From: Arthrobacter sp. Leaf137
Lineage (GTDB): Bacteria; Actinomycetota; Actinomycetes; Actinomycetales; Micrococcaceae
Direction: 5' to 3'
DNA: 64,000 bases
NCBI RefSeq assembly: GCF_001423525.1
Contig: NZ_LMOI01000018.1
Coordinates: 125,786-189,785, forward strand
The number at the start of each line of letters is the position of its first letter. Within the stretch, counting starts at the first letter, position 1. Below are positions 1-8,007 of this stretch, piece by piece. Below the pieces are notes generated by a model. That model saw only the letters and a program-made list of their open reading frames with translations. It did no database searches and was not told the origin of the DNA. Both the position numbers and the translations under genes were made by a program.

Positions 1-225
1 GCCAAGGTAGTGGCCGGCGGGTGCGGGGCCGTCCGGACAGTCCCAGTAGTGGGTCTTGCCCCAGCCCACCACCTCGCCGCCGGATTCCGCGACCACGACG
101 AGCCGGTTCGGGTCTGCCAGCGCAGCGGCCAGGGCCGCGGTCGCCAAAGGAATCCGTCCGCTTTGCCGGTCGGTGTCGAGGATGCCGGGCAGGTCCCCCT
201 GTTCCGCTGGACGCACCGTAGCCAT
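1..225 (-). CDS. GNAT-family N-acetyltransferase, N-terminal part (runs off left edge)
   Basis: The gene reads leftwards from an ATG at 225 and leaves the window after 75 codons without a stop. The visible N-terminus (MATVRPAEQGDLPGILD) is the beta1-alpha1 opening typical of GNAT acetyltransferases. A beta strand RLVVVAESGGEVVGWG follows, matching the fold's second and third strands. The acetyl-CoA motif (Q/RxxGxG/A) lies beyond the edge, so acyl donor and substrate cannot be judged. Family is inferred from the N-terminal pattern only. Confidence 0.6.
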   Translation of the reverse strand, partial: MATVRPAEQGDLPGILDTDRQSGRIPLATAALAAALADPNRLVVVAESGGEVVGWGKTHYWDCPDGPAPAGHYLG

Positions 226-292
226 TGTTAACGTCTACCCTTCCGGGCCGGTCTGTCGAGGACATGGGCTCGCGATGCAACGCGGGAAGTAC

Positions 293-321
293 TTGACCGA
301 TAAGTTTGGTACTTGTAATAC
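293..321 (+). promoter_or_regulatory. Candidate promoter of the AEC carrier
   Basis: TTGACC (293-298) is followed after 17 nt by TAATAC (316-321), a plausible sigma70-type pair about 50 nt before the carrier start at 371. The octamers AGTACTTG and GGTACTTG recur about 20 nt apart here and could be a regulator's direct repeat. Inferred by eye. Confidence 0.35.
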
Positions 322-370
322 CGCTGGGACTGCGCGGGGCAGGAACGCGGGACGGGAAAGGAAGTACCCT

Positions 371-1294
371 ATGGGCGGCGTGCTGGTGGGGCTGGCGGTG
401 ATCGGCGCCGTGATTGCGGTGGGCTACCTGTCCGCGCGGTGCGGACTGGGTGACGAACACACGGTCTCCGCGCTGACGAAGATCGCATTCTTCATCACCA
501 ACCCGGTGCTCCTCTTTACCGTGGTGCTGGAATCTGACATCTCGGTGGTGTTCTCCGCCTATGTGCCGCTGGCCCTCCTCACGGCCACTGTCACCGCCCT
601 GTTGTACGTCGCCGCAAGCCGCATCTGGTTCCGCCGCCCCATGGCCGACACGGCCGTGGGCGCCATGGCCAGTTCCTACGTCAACGCCAACAACATCGGC
701 ATCCCCATCACCTTGTACGCCCTGGGCGACGCCACACCGGTGGCTCCTGTGCTGCTGGTCCAGCTGCTCCTGCTGGCTCCCCTGGTCCTGACCGTCCTGG
801 ACCTCTCCGCCGCAGGCCGCTTCTCGCCGCGGCTGATGCTGACGCAGCCCTTCCGGAACCCGATGATCATCGCCACCCTCCTCGGAGCCGTCCTGGCCGC
901 CTTCCACGTGAAGCTGCCCGAACCGGTCATGGCGCCGCTGACGCTGCTGGGCGGTGCGGCGGTGCCGGTGGTGCTGCTGGCCTTCGGGATGTCACTGCGC
1001 GGCACGCGGATGCTCCGGAGCGGCGGGCACACGGCTGAAATCCTCACCGCCACCGCGCTGAAGTCCGCCGTGATGCCCGCGGTGGCCTACGTCGTGGGCC
1101 GCTTTCTCTTCAATCTGGAACCGCACATGCTCCTGGGCGTGGTGCTCATGGCCGCGCTCCCGCCGGCCCAGAATGTGTTCCTCTTCGCCAGCAGATACGG
1201 CCGGGGGATGGCGGTGGCGCGGGAGACCATTCTCATTTCGACGGCGGCAGCCGCCCCGGTCCTGGTCCTGATCGTCTGGCTCCTGGCCGGCTGA
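371..1294 (+). CDS. AEC (auxin efflux carrier) family transporter
   Basis: A 307-residue integral membrane protein with about ten hydrophobic segments in two similar halves, as in AEC carriers (malonate, malate or similar organic anions in bacteria). The GLGDEHTVSALTKIAFFITNP segment after TM1 and the NANNIGIPI segment near residue 105 are characteristic of the family. The start at 371 was chosen because the hydrophobic N-terminus begins there and a purine-rich GGGAAAGGAAG precedes it. The reading frame stays open upstream to about 56, but that stretch looks non-coding. It stands alone between a divergent acetyltransferase and a ligase gene, so the neighbourhood gives no substrate. Confidence 0.8.
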   Translation: MGGVLVGLAVIGAVIAVGYLSARCGLGDEHTVSALTKIAFFITNPVLLFTVVLESDISVVFSAYVPLALLTATVTALLYVAASRIWFRRPMADTAVGAMASSYVNANNIGIPITLYALGDATPVAPVLLVQLLLLAPLVLTVLDLSAAGRFSPRLMLTQPFRNPMIIATLLGAVLAAFHVKLPEPVMAPLTLLGGAAVPVVLLAFGMSLRGTRMLRSGGHTAEILTATALKSAVMPAVAYVVGRFLFNLEPHMLLGVVLMAALPPAQNVFLFASRYGRGMAVARETILISTAAAAPVLVLIVWLLAG

Positions 1295-1369
1295 GTCCGG
1301 CGAAGGCCGCGCCGCGCCGCACGCCGCCGGGGGTACCGCCGCCGCCACTTGCCGGGCAAGAATGGGCAC

Positions 1370-2458
1370 ATGGAACTTCCCGTGATGCCGCCCATCCCGC
1401 CCATGCTTGCCAAGGCCGTCAGCGGCATCGACGGTATTCCCCAGGGCGGAGGCCTCAGTTACGAGCCTAAGTGGGACGGCTTCCGGTCCATCATCTTCCG
1501 CGACGGGGACGAGCTGGAGATCGGCAGCCGCAACGAAAAACCAATGACCCGCTACTTCCCCGAACTCGTGGCAGCCCTCAAGGAAAACCTGCCGCCCCGC
1601 TGCGTGGTGGACGGCGAAATCATCCTGGTTGGTGCCTCCGGTGACAGGCTGGACTTCGACACCCTCCAGCAGCGCATCCATCCCGCCGCCAGCAGGGTGA
1701 AGCTCCTGGCCGAGCAGACCCCCGCCTCCTTCGTTGCCTTCGACCTGCTGGCCCTGGACGGTGACGACTACACCGGCAGGCCATTCGCCGAACGCCGGGC
1801 CGCCCTGGAAAAGGCGCTCGCGGCCAGCAAGGCCCCGGTCCACCTCACCGCAGCGACCACAGACAAGGACACCGCCGGGCAGTGGTTCGAGCAGTTTGAA
1901 GGTGCCGGGCTGGACGGCTTGGTAGCCAAGCGGCTGGACGGGACGTATGAGCCGGACAAGCGCACGATGTTCAAGATCAAGCACGAGCGCACCGCCGACT
2001 GCGTGGTGGCCGGCTACCGGCTGCACAAGAGCGGCCCGGATGTCATCGGGTCACTGCTCCTGGGCCTATACAAGGACGACGGCGGCCTGGCCAGCGTGGG
2101 CGTGATCGGCGCGTTCCCGATGAAGCGCCGGCAGGAGCTCTTCCAGGAACTGCAGCCGCTGGTGACCGACTTCGACAACCACCCATGGGCCTGGGCGAAG
2201 CAGGAGGAAGGGGAGCGGACACCCCGCAACGCCGAGGGCAGCCGCTGGAGCGCCGGCAAGGACCTGTCCTTCGTGCCGCTCCGGCCCGAACTGGTGGTGG
2301 AGGTCCGCTACGACCACATGGAAGGCGAGAGGTTCCGCCACACCGCCCAGTTCAACCGCTGGCGGCCGGACCGGGACCCTGACTCCTGCACGTACGCGCA
2401 GCTGGAGGAGCCGGTGAACTTCGATCTGGCTTCCGTGCTGGAAACCGGCAAGGCCTGA
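1370..2458 (+). CDS. ATP-dependent DNA ligase (LigC/LigD-ligase-domain type)
   Basis: A 362-residue stand-alone ATP-dependent ligase, the size of mycobacterial LigC. The adenylation motif EPKWDGFR carries the nucleophilic lysine near residue 34. Further nucleotidyltransferase motifs follow: SRNEKPMTRYFPE, FVAFDLLALDG, DGLVAKRLDGTYEPDKR and MFKIKHERTADCVVAGYR. An OB-fold region fills the C-terminus. Such enzymes act in NHEJ-like or backup repair; no Ku or LigD primase gene is nearby. ATG 1370 (MELPVMPPIPPMLAK) is preferred over an in-frame TTG at 1349. The ribosome site is weak. Confidence 0.9.
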   Translation: MELPVMPPIPPMLAKAVSGIDGIPQGGGLSYEPKWDGFRSIIFRDGDELEIGSRNEKPMTRYFPELVAALKENLPPRCVVDGEIILVGASGDRLDFDTLQQRIHPAASRVKLLAEQTPASFVAFDLLALDGDDYTGRPFAERRAALEKALAASKAPVHLTAATTDKDTAGQWFEQFEGAGLDGLVAKRLDGTYEPDKRTMFKIKHERTADCVVAGYRLHKSGPDVIGSLLLGLYKDDGGLASVGVIGAFPMKRRQELFQELQPLVTDFDNHPWAWAKQEEGERTPRNAEGSRWSAGKDLSFVPLRPELVVEVRYDHMEGERFRHTAQFNRWRPDRDPDSCTYAQLEEPVNFDLASVLETGKA

Positions 2459-2576
2459 CCGCCCACACCATCAGGTGCTGGGCACAGCCTGGACCGGCCG
2501 CCGGGCACCCGGTCTGCGGGCGTCGTCGTGCACTCCTGCCCAGTTACCGGCACCCCACCGCTGCCGGTGGCATGGA

Positions 2577-2618
2577 AAAGCCCGCCGCCTCCGGGTTTTG
2601 CGGGAGGCGGCGGGCTTT
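2577..2618. terminator. Strong bidirectional intrinsic terminator
   Basis: AAAGCCCGCCGCCTCC (2577-2592) and GGAGGCGGCGGGCTTT (2603-2618) form a perfect 16-bp stem with a 10-nt loop. The stem ends in A/T tracts on both strands. It lies between two genes that converge on it, the ligase (stop 2458) and the symporter (stop 2649), and can end both transcripts. Confidence 0.85.
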
Positions 2619-2648
2619 GTCCGGTCAGTGACCGGGAAGGAACGTACG

Positions 2649-3968
2649 TTACTTGAGGCCGAGCTGCTTGGTGGGAATCCTGTACGACTCCTTGGCCGTC
2701 ATGGCAGAAACAGCAGCGACGACGCAGATGACCGCGGTGAAGATGCTGATCTGCACCCAGCCGCCGGGCTTGATGCCACCCATGGCGGCCACGATGGCCG
2801 GCGCGAACCCTGCCATCAGGAAGCCCAGCTGGGTGCCGATGGCCAGGCCGGAGAAGCGGACCTTGGTGCTGAACATTTCGGCGTAGAAGGACGGCCATAC
2901 GGCGTTGGCGGCAGCGTAACCGCAGGAGAAGTAGCCGATGGCGGCCAGGAACATCAGCGGGACATTGCCGGATTCCAGGCTCAGCAGAAACAGCGGGGTG
3001 AGCACTGCACTGGCCAGGGCGCCGTAGATGTAGACGGGCTTGCGGCCGATCCTGTCCGCCAGCATGCCGAACAGCGGCTGGGTGCCCAGGGCCACCAGGT
3101 TGGCGCCCACGACCAGCCACAGCGTGGTGGTGCCGTCCACGCCGGCCACGGTCTTGGCGTAGCTGATGGCGAGGGTGCCGAACACCGTGGACACGGCGGC
3201 GATGAAGGCGCAGCAGATCACGCGGAGAACATCGCGCCAGTGGCCCTTGAGCAGGTCGGCGACGGGAAGCTTGGAGATCTGGGCGGACTTCTGGGCTTCC
3301 TCGAAAGCGGGCGGTTCGTGCAGGGTGCGCCGGATGAAGAACGCCACCACAACCACCACTGCGCTGAGCCAGAACGGGATGCGCCAGCCGATGCCGTACT
3401 TGATTTCGTCCGGCAGGGTGAGGACGGGGATGAACACCAGGGCAGCGAGGATCTGGCCGCCCTGCGTGCCGGTCAGGGTCCAGGACGTGAAGAAGGACCG
3501 GCGGTTGTCCGGGGCGTGCTCCAGGGTCATGGAGGAAGCGCCGGCCTGTTCGCCGGCGGCTGAGAGGCCCTGGCAGAGCCGGGCCAGCACCAGCAGTGCG
3601 GGAGCCCACCACCCCACGGTGTTGAAGTCCGGAAGGCAGCCGATGAGGAAGGTGGACGCACCCATCAGGACGAGGGTGAACATCAGGACTTTCCGCCGGC
3701 CCACCCTGTCGCCGAAGTGCCCCAGGATGACGGCGCCAACCGGCCGCGCAACGTACGCGAAGCCGAAGGTGGCGAAGGACATGATGGCCGCATTGGCGTC
3801 AGCGCTGGGGAAGAAGACGGTGGGGAAGATCAGTGCGGCCGCCGAGCCGAAGATGAAGAAGTCGTAGTATTCGACGGCGCTGCCCAGGAAGCTGGCGAGT
3901 GCAGCCTTCTTGGGGGTTCCGGCATGCGTGGCGGTGCCCGCTCCGGCGGAAGGAAGTGTCTGGCTCAT
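2649..3968 (-). CDS. MFS metabolite:H+ symporter (MHS family), probable shikimate/quinate or aromatic acid importer
   Basis: A 439-residue protein with about 12 membrane segments. It has the MFS loop 2-3 signature GHFGDRVGRRKVLMFT and the N-terminal SAVEYYDFFIFGSAAAL segment shared by MHS symporters such as ShiA, ProP and KgtP. Start is the ATG at 3968 with AAGGAAC six nt upstream. It diverges from an IclR regulator that is followed by quinate/shikimate dehydrogenase and dehydroshikimate dehydratase, so uptake of quinate, shikimate or a related hydroaromatic is the likely role. Family membership is clear; the substrate is inferred from neighbours. Confidence 0.85.
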   Translation of the reverse strand: MSQTLPSAGAGTATHAGTPKKAALASFLGSAVEYYDFFIFGSAAALIFPTVFFPSADANAAIMSFATFGFAYVARPVGAVILGHFGDRVGRRKVLMFTLVLMGASTFLIGCLPDFNTVGWWAPALLVLARLCQGLSAAGEQAGASSMTLEHAPDNRRSFFTSWTLTGTQGGQILAALVFIPVLTLPDEIKYGIGWRIPFWLSAVVVVVAFFIRRTLHEPPAFEEAQKSAQISKLPVADLLKGHWRDVLRVICCAFIAAVSTVFGTLAISYAKTVAGVDGTTTLWLVVGANLVALGTQPLFGMLADRIGRKPVYIYGALASAVLTPLFLLSLESGNVPLMFLAAIGYFSCGYAAANAVWPSFYAEMFSTKVRFSGLAIGTQLGFLMAGFAPAIVAAMGGIKPGGWVQISIFTAVICVVAAVSAMTAKESYRIPTKQLGLK

Positions 3969-4197
3969 GGAGTTCCTTTGTGTGACGACATTGTCGCGGA
4001 TGATTCAGGAGTCGCAGCCGCCGCGGCCTGGGTACGGGCGGGGCGCGATGCGGCTGGAGTCCTCTAAAGACCCGAGCGAGTAGCCACATGGTGAGAGCTA
4101 CTTGTGCGATACAGCAATGATGGCTGTGAGGGCTGTCACTTGTCAAGAAAATAATCACCATCTAGAAATGGCTCTCACATTGTGGCAACATCAAAGC
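3969..4197. promoter_or_regulatory. Divergent control region between symporter and IclR gene
   Basis: This 229-nt gap is the most AT-rich stretch nearby. GTGAGAGC at 4091-4098 is matched in inverse orientation by GCTCTCAC at 4171-4178. A related GTGAGGGC lies between them at 4126-4133. The spacing and orientation suit a regulator binding several sites to control both directions, plausibly the adjacent IclR protein. Operator function is inferred. Confidence 0.45.
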
Positions 4198-5082
4198 ATG
4201 AGTGTGAATCAAGCCACAATGGCCGATGACGTCCAGGAGGACCCTGCGGGTGGAGGTGGCCCCGCTGCCGCCCCCGGAGTGCGGGGTGATTCCCCCACCG
4301 CGGCCAAGGGCGCGGGCGGGAAGGGCGCCGAGCGGACCGATATGGTGGGCAAGGCCCTTGGCCTGCTGGTGCTTTTGGGTGATGAGCCGCGCGGGGCCAG
4401 TGCGGCCGAGATTTCGCGGCGCGCGGCGCTGCCCTTCAGCACCACCTACCGGCTCCTCGGTTCCCTCGCCCGCGATGGGTTCGTGGACTACGAGCCGGAT
4501 GGCCGGCGTTACCATCTGGGCCTGCGGATCTTCCAGCTGGGCCAGCGCGTTTCCAACCATCATGGTTTCGCCGGAGCTGCCATGCCGGTCCTTCGCCGGG
4601 TCACGGAACGGACCGGCGAGGCCACCATCCTCAGCGTCCGGGACGGCCATCACCACCTGACGGTCAACAAGGTGGACGGCCCGCAGATGTTCAGGGTGAC
4701 CAGCGACCCCGGCCATCTGGGCTCGCTGTCCGCCACCGCCGTCGGCAAAGCCCTGGTGGCCTTTGCCGAAGACGCCGAGCGCGAGAAGCTCCTCGCAGAG
4801 CTGCCGCTCGAGCCACTGACGGAAAAGTCCATCTCGGACCGTGATGCCTTCCGCCGGGAGATCGACCAGGTGCGCCGCCAGGGCTACGCCGTGATGGACG
4901 AGGAAAACGAGATCGGCATGCGTGCCGTTGCCGTCCCGCTGCTCAACAGCCAGGGGCATGTTTTTGCGTCGCTGGCGACGGCGGCTCCAGTCTTCCGGAT
5001 GACCCTGGACGAGCTGAAGGCGCATGTATCGCTCCTGCAGGATGCGGCGGCCGAGCTGGCCGCGCGGCTTCCGCAAAGGTAG
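4198..5082 (+). CDS. IclR-family transcriptional regulator (probable regulator of quinate/shikimate use)
   Basis: A 294-residue IclR protein. A low-complexity Gly/Ala/Pro N-terminus of about 35 residues precedes the winged HTH (SAAEISRRAALPFSTTYRLL, then LARDGFVDYEPDGRRYHLG). The effector domain shows the usual GSLSATAVGKALVAF and DEENEIGMRAVAVPLLN segments. It lies between a divergent symporter and the qsu-pca genes, so control of both by a hydroaromatic or aromatic effector is likely. ATG 4198 is used; an in-frame ATG at 4168 is a possible alternative that would place the start inside an inverted repeat. Confidence 0.85.
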   Translation: MSVNQATMADDVQEDPAGGGGPAAAPGVRGDSPTAAKGAGGKGAERTDMVGKALGLLVLLGDEPRGASAAEISRRAALPFSTTYRLLGSLARDGFVDYEPDGRRYHLGLRIFQLGQRVSNHHGFAGAAMPVLRRVTERTGEATILSVRDGHHHLTVNKVDGPQMFRVTSDPGHLGSLSATAVGKALVAFAEDAEREKLLAELPLEPLTEKSISDRDAFRREIDQVRRQGYAVMDEENEIGMRAVAVPLLNSQGHVFASLATAAPVFRMTLDELKAHVSLLQDAAAELAARLPQR

Positions 5083-5097
5083 TCCCCGCGCCGCCGA

Positions 5098-5114
5098 TGT
5101 TCGCTAGACGAACA
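5098..5114. promoter_or_regulatory. Palindromic operator ahead of the qsu-pca gene run
   Basis: TGTTCGCTAGACGAACA is a perfect inverted repeat (6-bp arms, 5-nt spacer). It begins 15 nt after the stop of the upstream IclR gene and 93 nt before qsuD. The length and symmetry fit an IclR dimer half-site pair. I infer that it controls transcription of the downstream operon; a nearby TGTAAT (about 5143) could be a -10 element. Confidence 0.5.
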
Positions 5115-5206
5115 CTAGTGCGCAGAATGAACAATTGCTGTACTGTAATCCCTGTCACCGGTATGCCGCCCCGCGGCCCGGTGCCGTTACCAAAGGAGCT
5201 GCACGG

Positions 5207-6088
5207 ATGAGCCAACGAACTGAGTCCTACCTGGTGGGACTGGTCGGAGATGGCGTGACGCCATCGCTCACCCCGCCCATGCACGAACGGGAAGGTGACG
5301 TGCAGGGCCTGCGCTACCTGTACCGCCCCATCGACCTCCTCGAACTCGGCTTGGCCGGGGACTCAGTGGGCGAGGTCCTCCGCAGCGCCCGCACGCTGGG
5401 CTTCAACGGCCTGAACATCACGCATCCCTGCAAGCAGCTGGTCCTGCAGCACCTGGATGAGGTGAGCCCCGACGCCCGCCGGCTCGGCGCCGTCAACACC
5501 GTGGTCATCCGGGACGGCCGCTTCATTGGCCACAACACCGATTTCTCCGGCTTCGCCGCGGCGCTCGCCTCGGGTCTCCCCGGCGCGCGGCTGGACCGCG
5601 TGGTGCAGCTCGGCGCGGGAGGTGCCGGGTCCGCCGTCGCATACGCCCTGCTCAGCGCGGGCGTAACAGTGCTGGACCTGGTGGACATGGATCCAGGACG
5701 TGCCGCCGCTCGCGCCGCTGAGCTTTCCGGGTTCTTCCCGGACAGCACCGTTACGGCACGGGCGACGGCGGAGCTGCCGCAGCTCATGCCGCTGGCCGAC
5801 GGCCTGGTGCACTGCACCCCGGTGGGCATGGCCGCGCACCCCGGCGTTCCGCTGGACCTGGAGCTGGTCGAATCCCGGCACTGGGTGGCCGATATTGTCT
5901 ACCGGCCCATCGAGACCGAGCTGGTGCGCGGCGCGCGTGCCAAGGGCTGCGAGGTCCTGGACGGCGGCCGCATGGCCGTGGGGCAGGCTGCCGACGCCTT
6001 CCGGATCTTCACCGGCCTCGACGCCGACCCCGAGCGGATGCGCTCGCACTTCCTTGAGCTCGTGGCAGCCGAGGAGGTGGCCGCCTGA
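5207..6088 (+). CDS. qsuD: Quinate/shikimate dehydrogenase, catabolic NAD-type (QsuD-like)
   Basis: A 293-residue AroE-family enzyme that oxidises quinate to 3-dehydroquinate or shikimate to 3-dehydroshikimate. Substrate residues match those I recall for Corynebacterium QsuD at an offset of about three: Ser20, Thr22 (the SLTPPMHE motif, where biosynthetic AroE usually has a second Ser), Thr72, catalytic Lys76, Asn97 and Asp112. The Rossmann motif LGAGGAGSA is at 135-143. Asp160 at the end of the next strand (DLVDMDPG) favours NAD over NADP, fitting a catabolic role. Start is ATG 5207 behind AAAGGAG. The stop codon shares its last base with the qsuB start. Confidence 0.88.
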   Translation: MSQRTESYLVGLVGDGVTPSLTPPMHEREGDVQGLRYLYRPIDLLELGLAGDSVGEVLRSARTLGFNGLNITHPCKQLVLQHLDEVSPDARRLGAVNTVVIRDGRFIGHNTDFSGFAAALASGLPGARLDRVVQLGAGGAGSAVAYALLSAGVTVLDLVDMDPGRAAARAAELSGFFPDSTVTARATAELPQLMPLADGLVHCTPVGMAAHPGVPLDLELVESRHWVADIVYRPIETELVRGARAKGCEVLDGGRMAVGQAADAFRIFTGLDADPERMRSHFLELVAAEEVAA

Positions 6089-7962
6089 TGCGTACGGGTA
6101 TCGCCACCGTCTGCCTCTCCGGCACCCTGAAGGAAAAGATGCATGCCTGCGCCATTGCGGGCTTCGACGGCATCGAAATCTTCGAACAGGACCTGGTCAC
6201 CTCGCCGCTGAGCCCTGAAGACGTGCGGAAAATGGCCGCAGACCTGGGGCTCGGCCTTGACCTCTACCAGCCGTTCCGGGATTTCGACGGCGTCACGCCG
6301 GACCTGCTCAAGGCCAACCTCCGGCGCGCCGAGGCCAAATTCAAGCTCATGTCCCGCCTGGGCATGGACACCATCCTGGTGTGCTCCAACGTTGCCACGG
6401 CCACGATCGATGACGACGGCGTCCGTGCCGAACAGCTCGCACAGCTCGCCGGGCTGGCCGGGGACCACGGCATCAAGGTGGCTTACGAGGCGCTGGCCTG
6501 GGGCAAGTACGTCAACGACTACGAACACGCCTACCGCCTGGTGGAGATGGTGGACCACCCCAACCTTGGCACCTGCCTGGACTCCTTCCACATCCTGTCC
6601 CGCGACTGGGACACCGCACCGATCGAGAAGATCAACCCGGAGAAGATCTTCTTCGTCCAGGTGGCCGATGCCCCCAAACTTTCCATGGACGTCCTGTCCT
6701 GGAGCCGCCACTACCGGGTCTTTCCGGGCGAAGGCCAGTTCGAGCTCGCCAAGTTCATGGGCCACGTGGTCCGCGCCGGCTACACCGGTCCGGTGTCGCT
6801 GGAGGTCTTCAACGATGTCTTCCGCCAGTCGGACACCGAGCGCACCGCAGTCGACGCGATGCGCTCGCTCATCTGGCTGGAGGAACAGAGCGCCAAGTGG
6901 CTCGCCGACAACGCCGGGAACGGCGCGGACGGTGCCCCGTCCGGCGGTGCCACGCTCCGGCGTCGTTATCCCATGGAACTGGCCACCCTCCCCAAGGTGA
7001 ACCAACCCGCGGGCTTCAATTTTGCCGAGGTGAAGGCGGACAATACCGCGCAGCTGGAGAGGCTCCTGGGCCAGCTCGGCTTCGGATTCGAAGGCCGGCA
7101 CCGTACCAAGGATGTCCAGCTGTGGTCCATGGGGCAGGCGCGGGTCATCATCAACGAACAGGCGGCCTCGCAGGCTGAGCCGTCCATCGCGGCCCTGGGG
7201 TTCGACGTCGATTCCCCCGTGATTGCCTCCGCCCGGGCCCAGCAGCTCAAGGCGCCGGTGGTGGCCCGCCGGGTCCAGGCCGACGAGGAAGTCTTCCAGG
7301 GCATCTCCGCCCCGGACACCACCGAGATCTTCCTCTGCCAGGGCAGCCCGGACGGCACCGCAGCGTGGACGCACGAGTTCGGTGAAGGGCTCGAGCATGC
7401 CCGTTCCGCACAGAACGCGGTGATCGACCACGTGAACCTGGCCCAGCCCTGGCAGCACTTCGACGAGGCCGTGCTCTTCTACACCAGCGCCCTCGCCCTC
7501 GAACCGCAGCCGTTCGCCGAGGTCCCCAGCCCCAGCGGCCTGGTCCGCTCCCAGGTTATGGAAACCGCCGACGGCGCGGTCCGGCTGGTGCTGAACCTCG
7601 CCCCGGTGCAGCAGGCCCACGGCCCGAAGACCTACCAGGAACACATCGCCTTCGCGGTGGACGACCTCGTGGCGGCGGCGCGGGCTGCCCGGGCCCGCGG
7701 CCTGGACTTCCTGCAGATTCCCGCCAACTATTACGAGGACCTGGACGCCCGGTTCGATCTTGACCCCGGATTCCTGGCCACGCTCCGGGAGCTCAATCTC
7801 CTGTACGACCGGGACGCGGACGGCGAGTTCCTGCACTTCTACACAGCCACCGTGGGCAGCGTGTTCTTCGAAATGGTTGAACGCCGCGGAAACTACAGCG
7901 GCTACGGCGCCCCGAACGCGCCCGTCCGCCACGCCGTCCAATACGACTCACTCCACCGCTGA
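6088..7962 (+). CDS. qsuB: 3-dehydroshikimate dehydratase fused to an HPPD-like (VOC) domain
   Basis: A 624-residue two-domain protein that dehydrates 3-dehydroshikimate to protocatechuate, joining the hydroaromatic branch to the pca pathway. The N-terminal TIM barrel (about 1-280) has the metal-ligand set Glu134, Asp165, Gln191 and Glu239, at the positions I recall for Pseudomonas QuiC1. The C-terminal half (about 300-610) is a VOC fold like 4-hydroxyphenylpyruvate dioxygenase, with possible ligands in DHVNLAQPW, EHIAFAVDDL and FFEMVERRG. The length is typical of QsuB/QuiC1 fusions. It overlaps qsuD by one base (TGATG), which implies translational coupling. Confidence 0.9.
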   Translation: MRTGIATVCLSGTLKEKMHACAIAGFDGIEIFEQDLVTSPLSPEDVRKMAADLGLGLDLYQPFRDFDGVTPDLLKANLRRAEAKFKLMSRLGMDTILVCSNVATATIDDDGVRAEQLAQLAGLAGDHGIKVAYEALAWGKYVNDYEHAYRLVEMVDHPNLGTCLDSFHILSRDWDTAPIEKINPEKIFFVQVADAPKLSMDVLSWSRHYRVFPGEGQFELAKFMGHVVRAGYTGPVSLEVFNDVFRQSDTERTAVDAMRSLIWLEEQSAKWLADNAGNGADGAPSGGATLRRRYPMELATLPKVNQPAGFNFAEVKADNTAQLERLLGQLGFGFEGRHRTKDVQLWSMGQARVIINEQAASQAEPSIAALGFDVDSPVIASARAQQLKAPVVARRVQADEEVFQGISAPDTTEIFLCQGSPDGTAAWTHEFGEGLEHARSAQNAVIDHVNLAQPWQHFDEAVLFYTSALALEPQPFAEVPSPSGLVRSQVMETADGAVRLVLNLAPVQQAHGPKTYQEHIAFAVDDLVAAARAARARGLDFLQIPANYYEDLDARFDLDPGFLATLRELNLLYDRDADGEFLHFYTATVGSVFFEMVERRGNYSGYGAPNAPVRHAVQYDSLHR

Positions 7963-8007
7963 TATCTGCCCAACGCATCAATGAACACCCCCAGAAAGGA
8001 GCCGGAC

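Noticed and set aside
5899..7941. 680-residue open frame antisense to qsuD-qsuB
   Set aside because: It runs opposite genes with clear active sites; long antisense frames are expected in high-GC DNA, and its composition is Gly/Val/Arg-rich without motifs.
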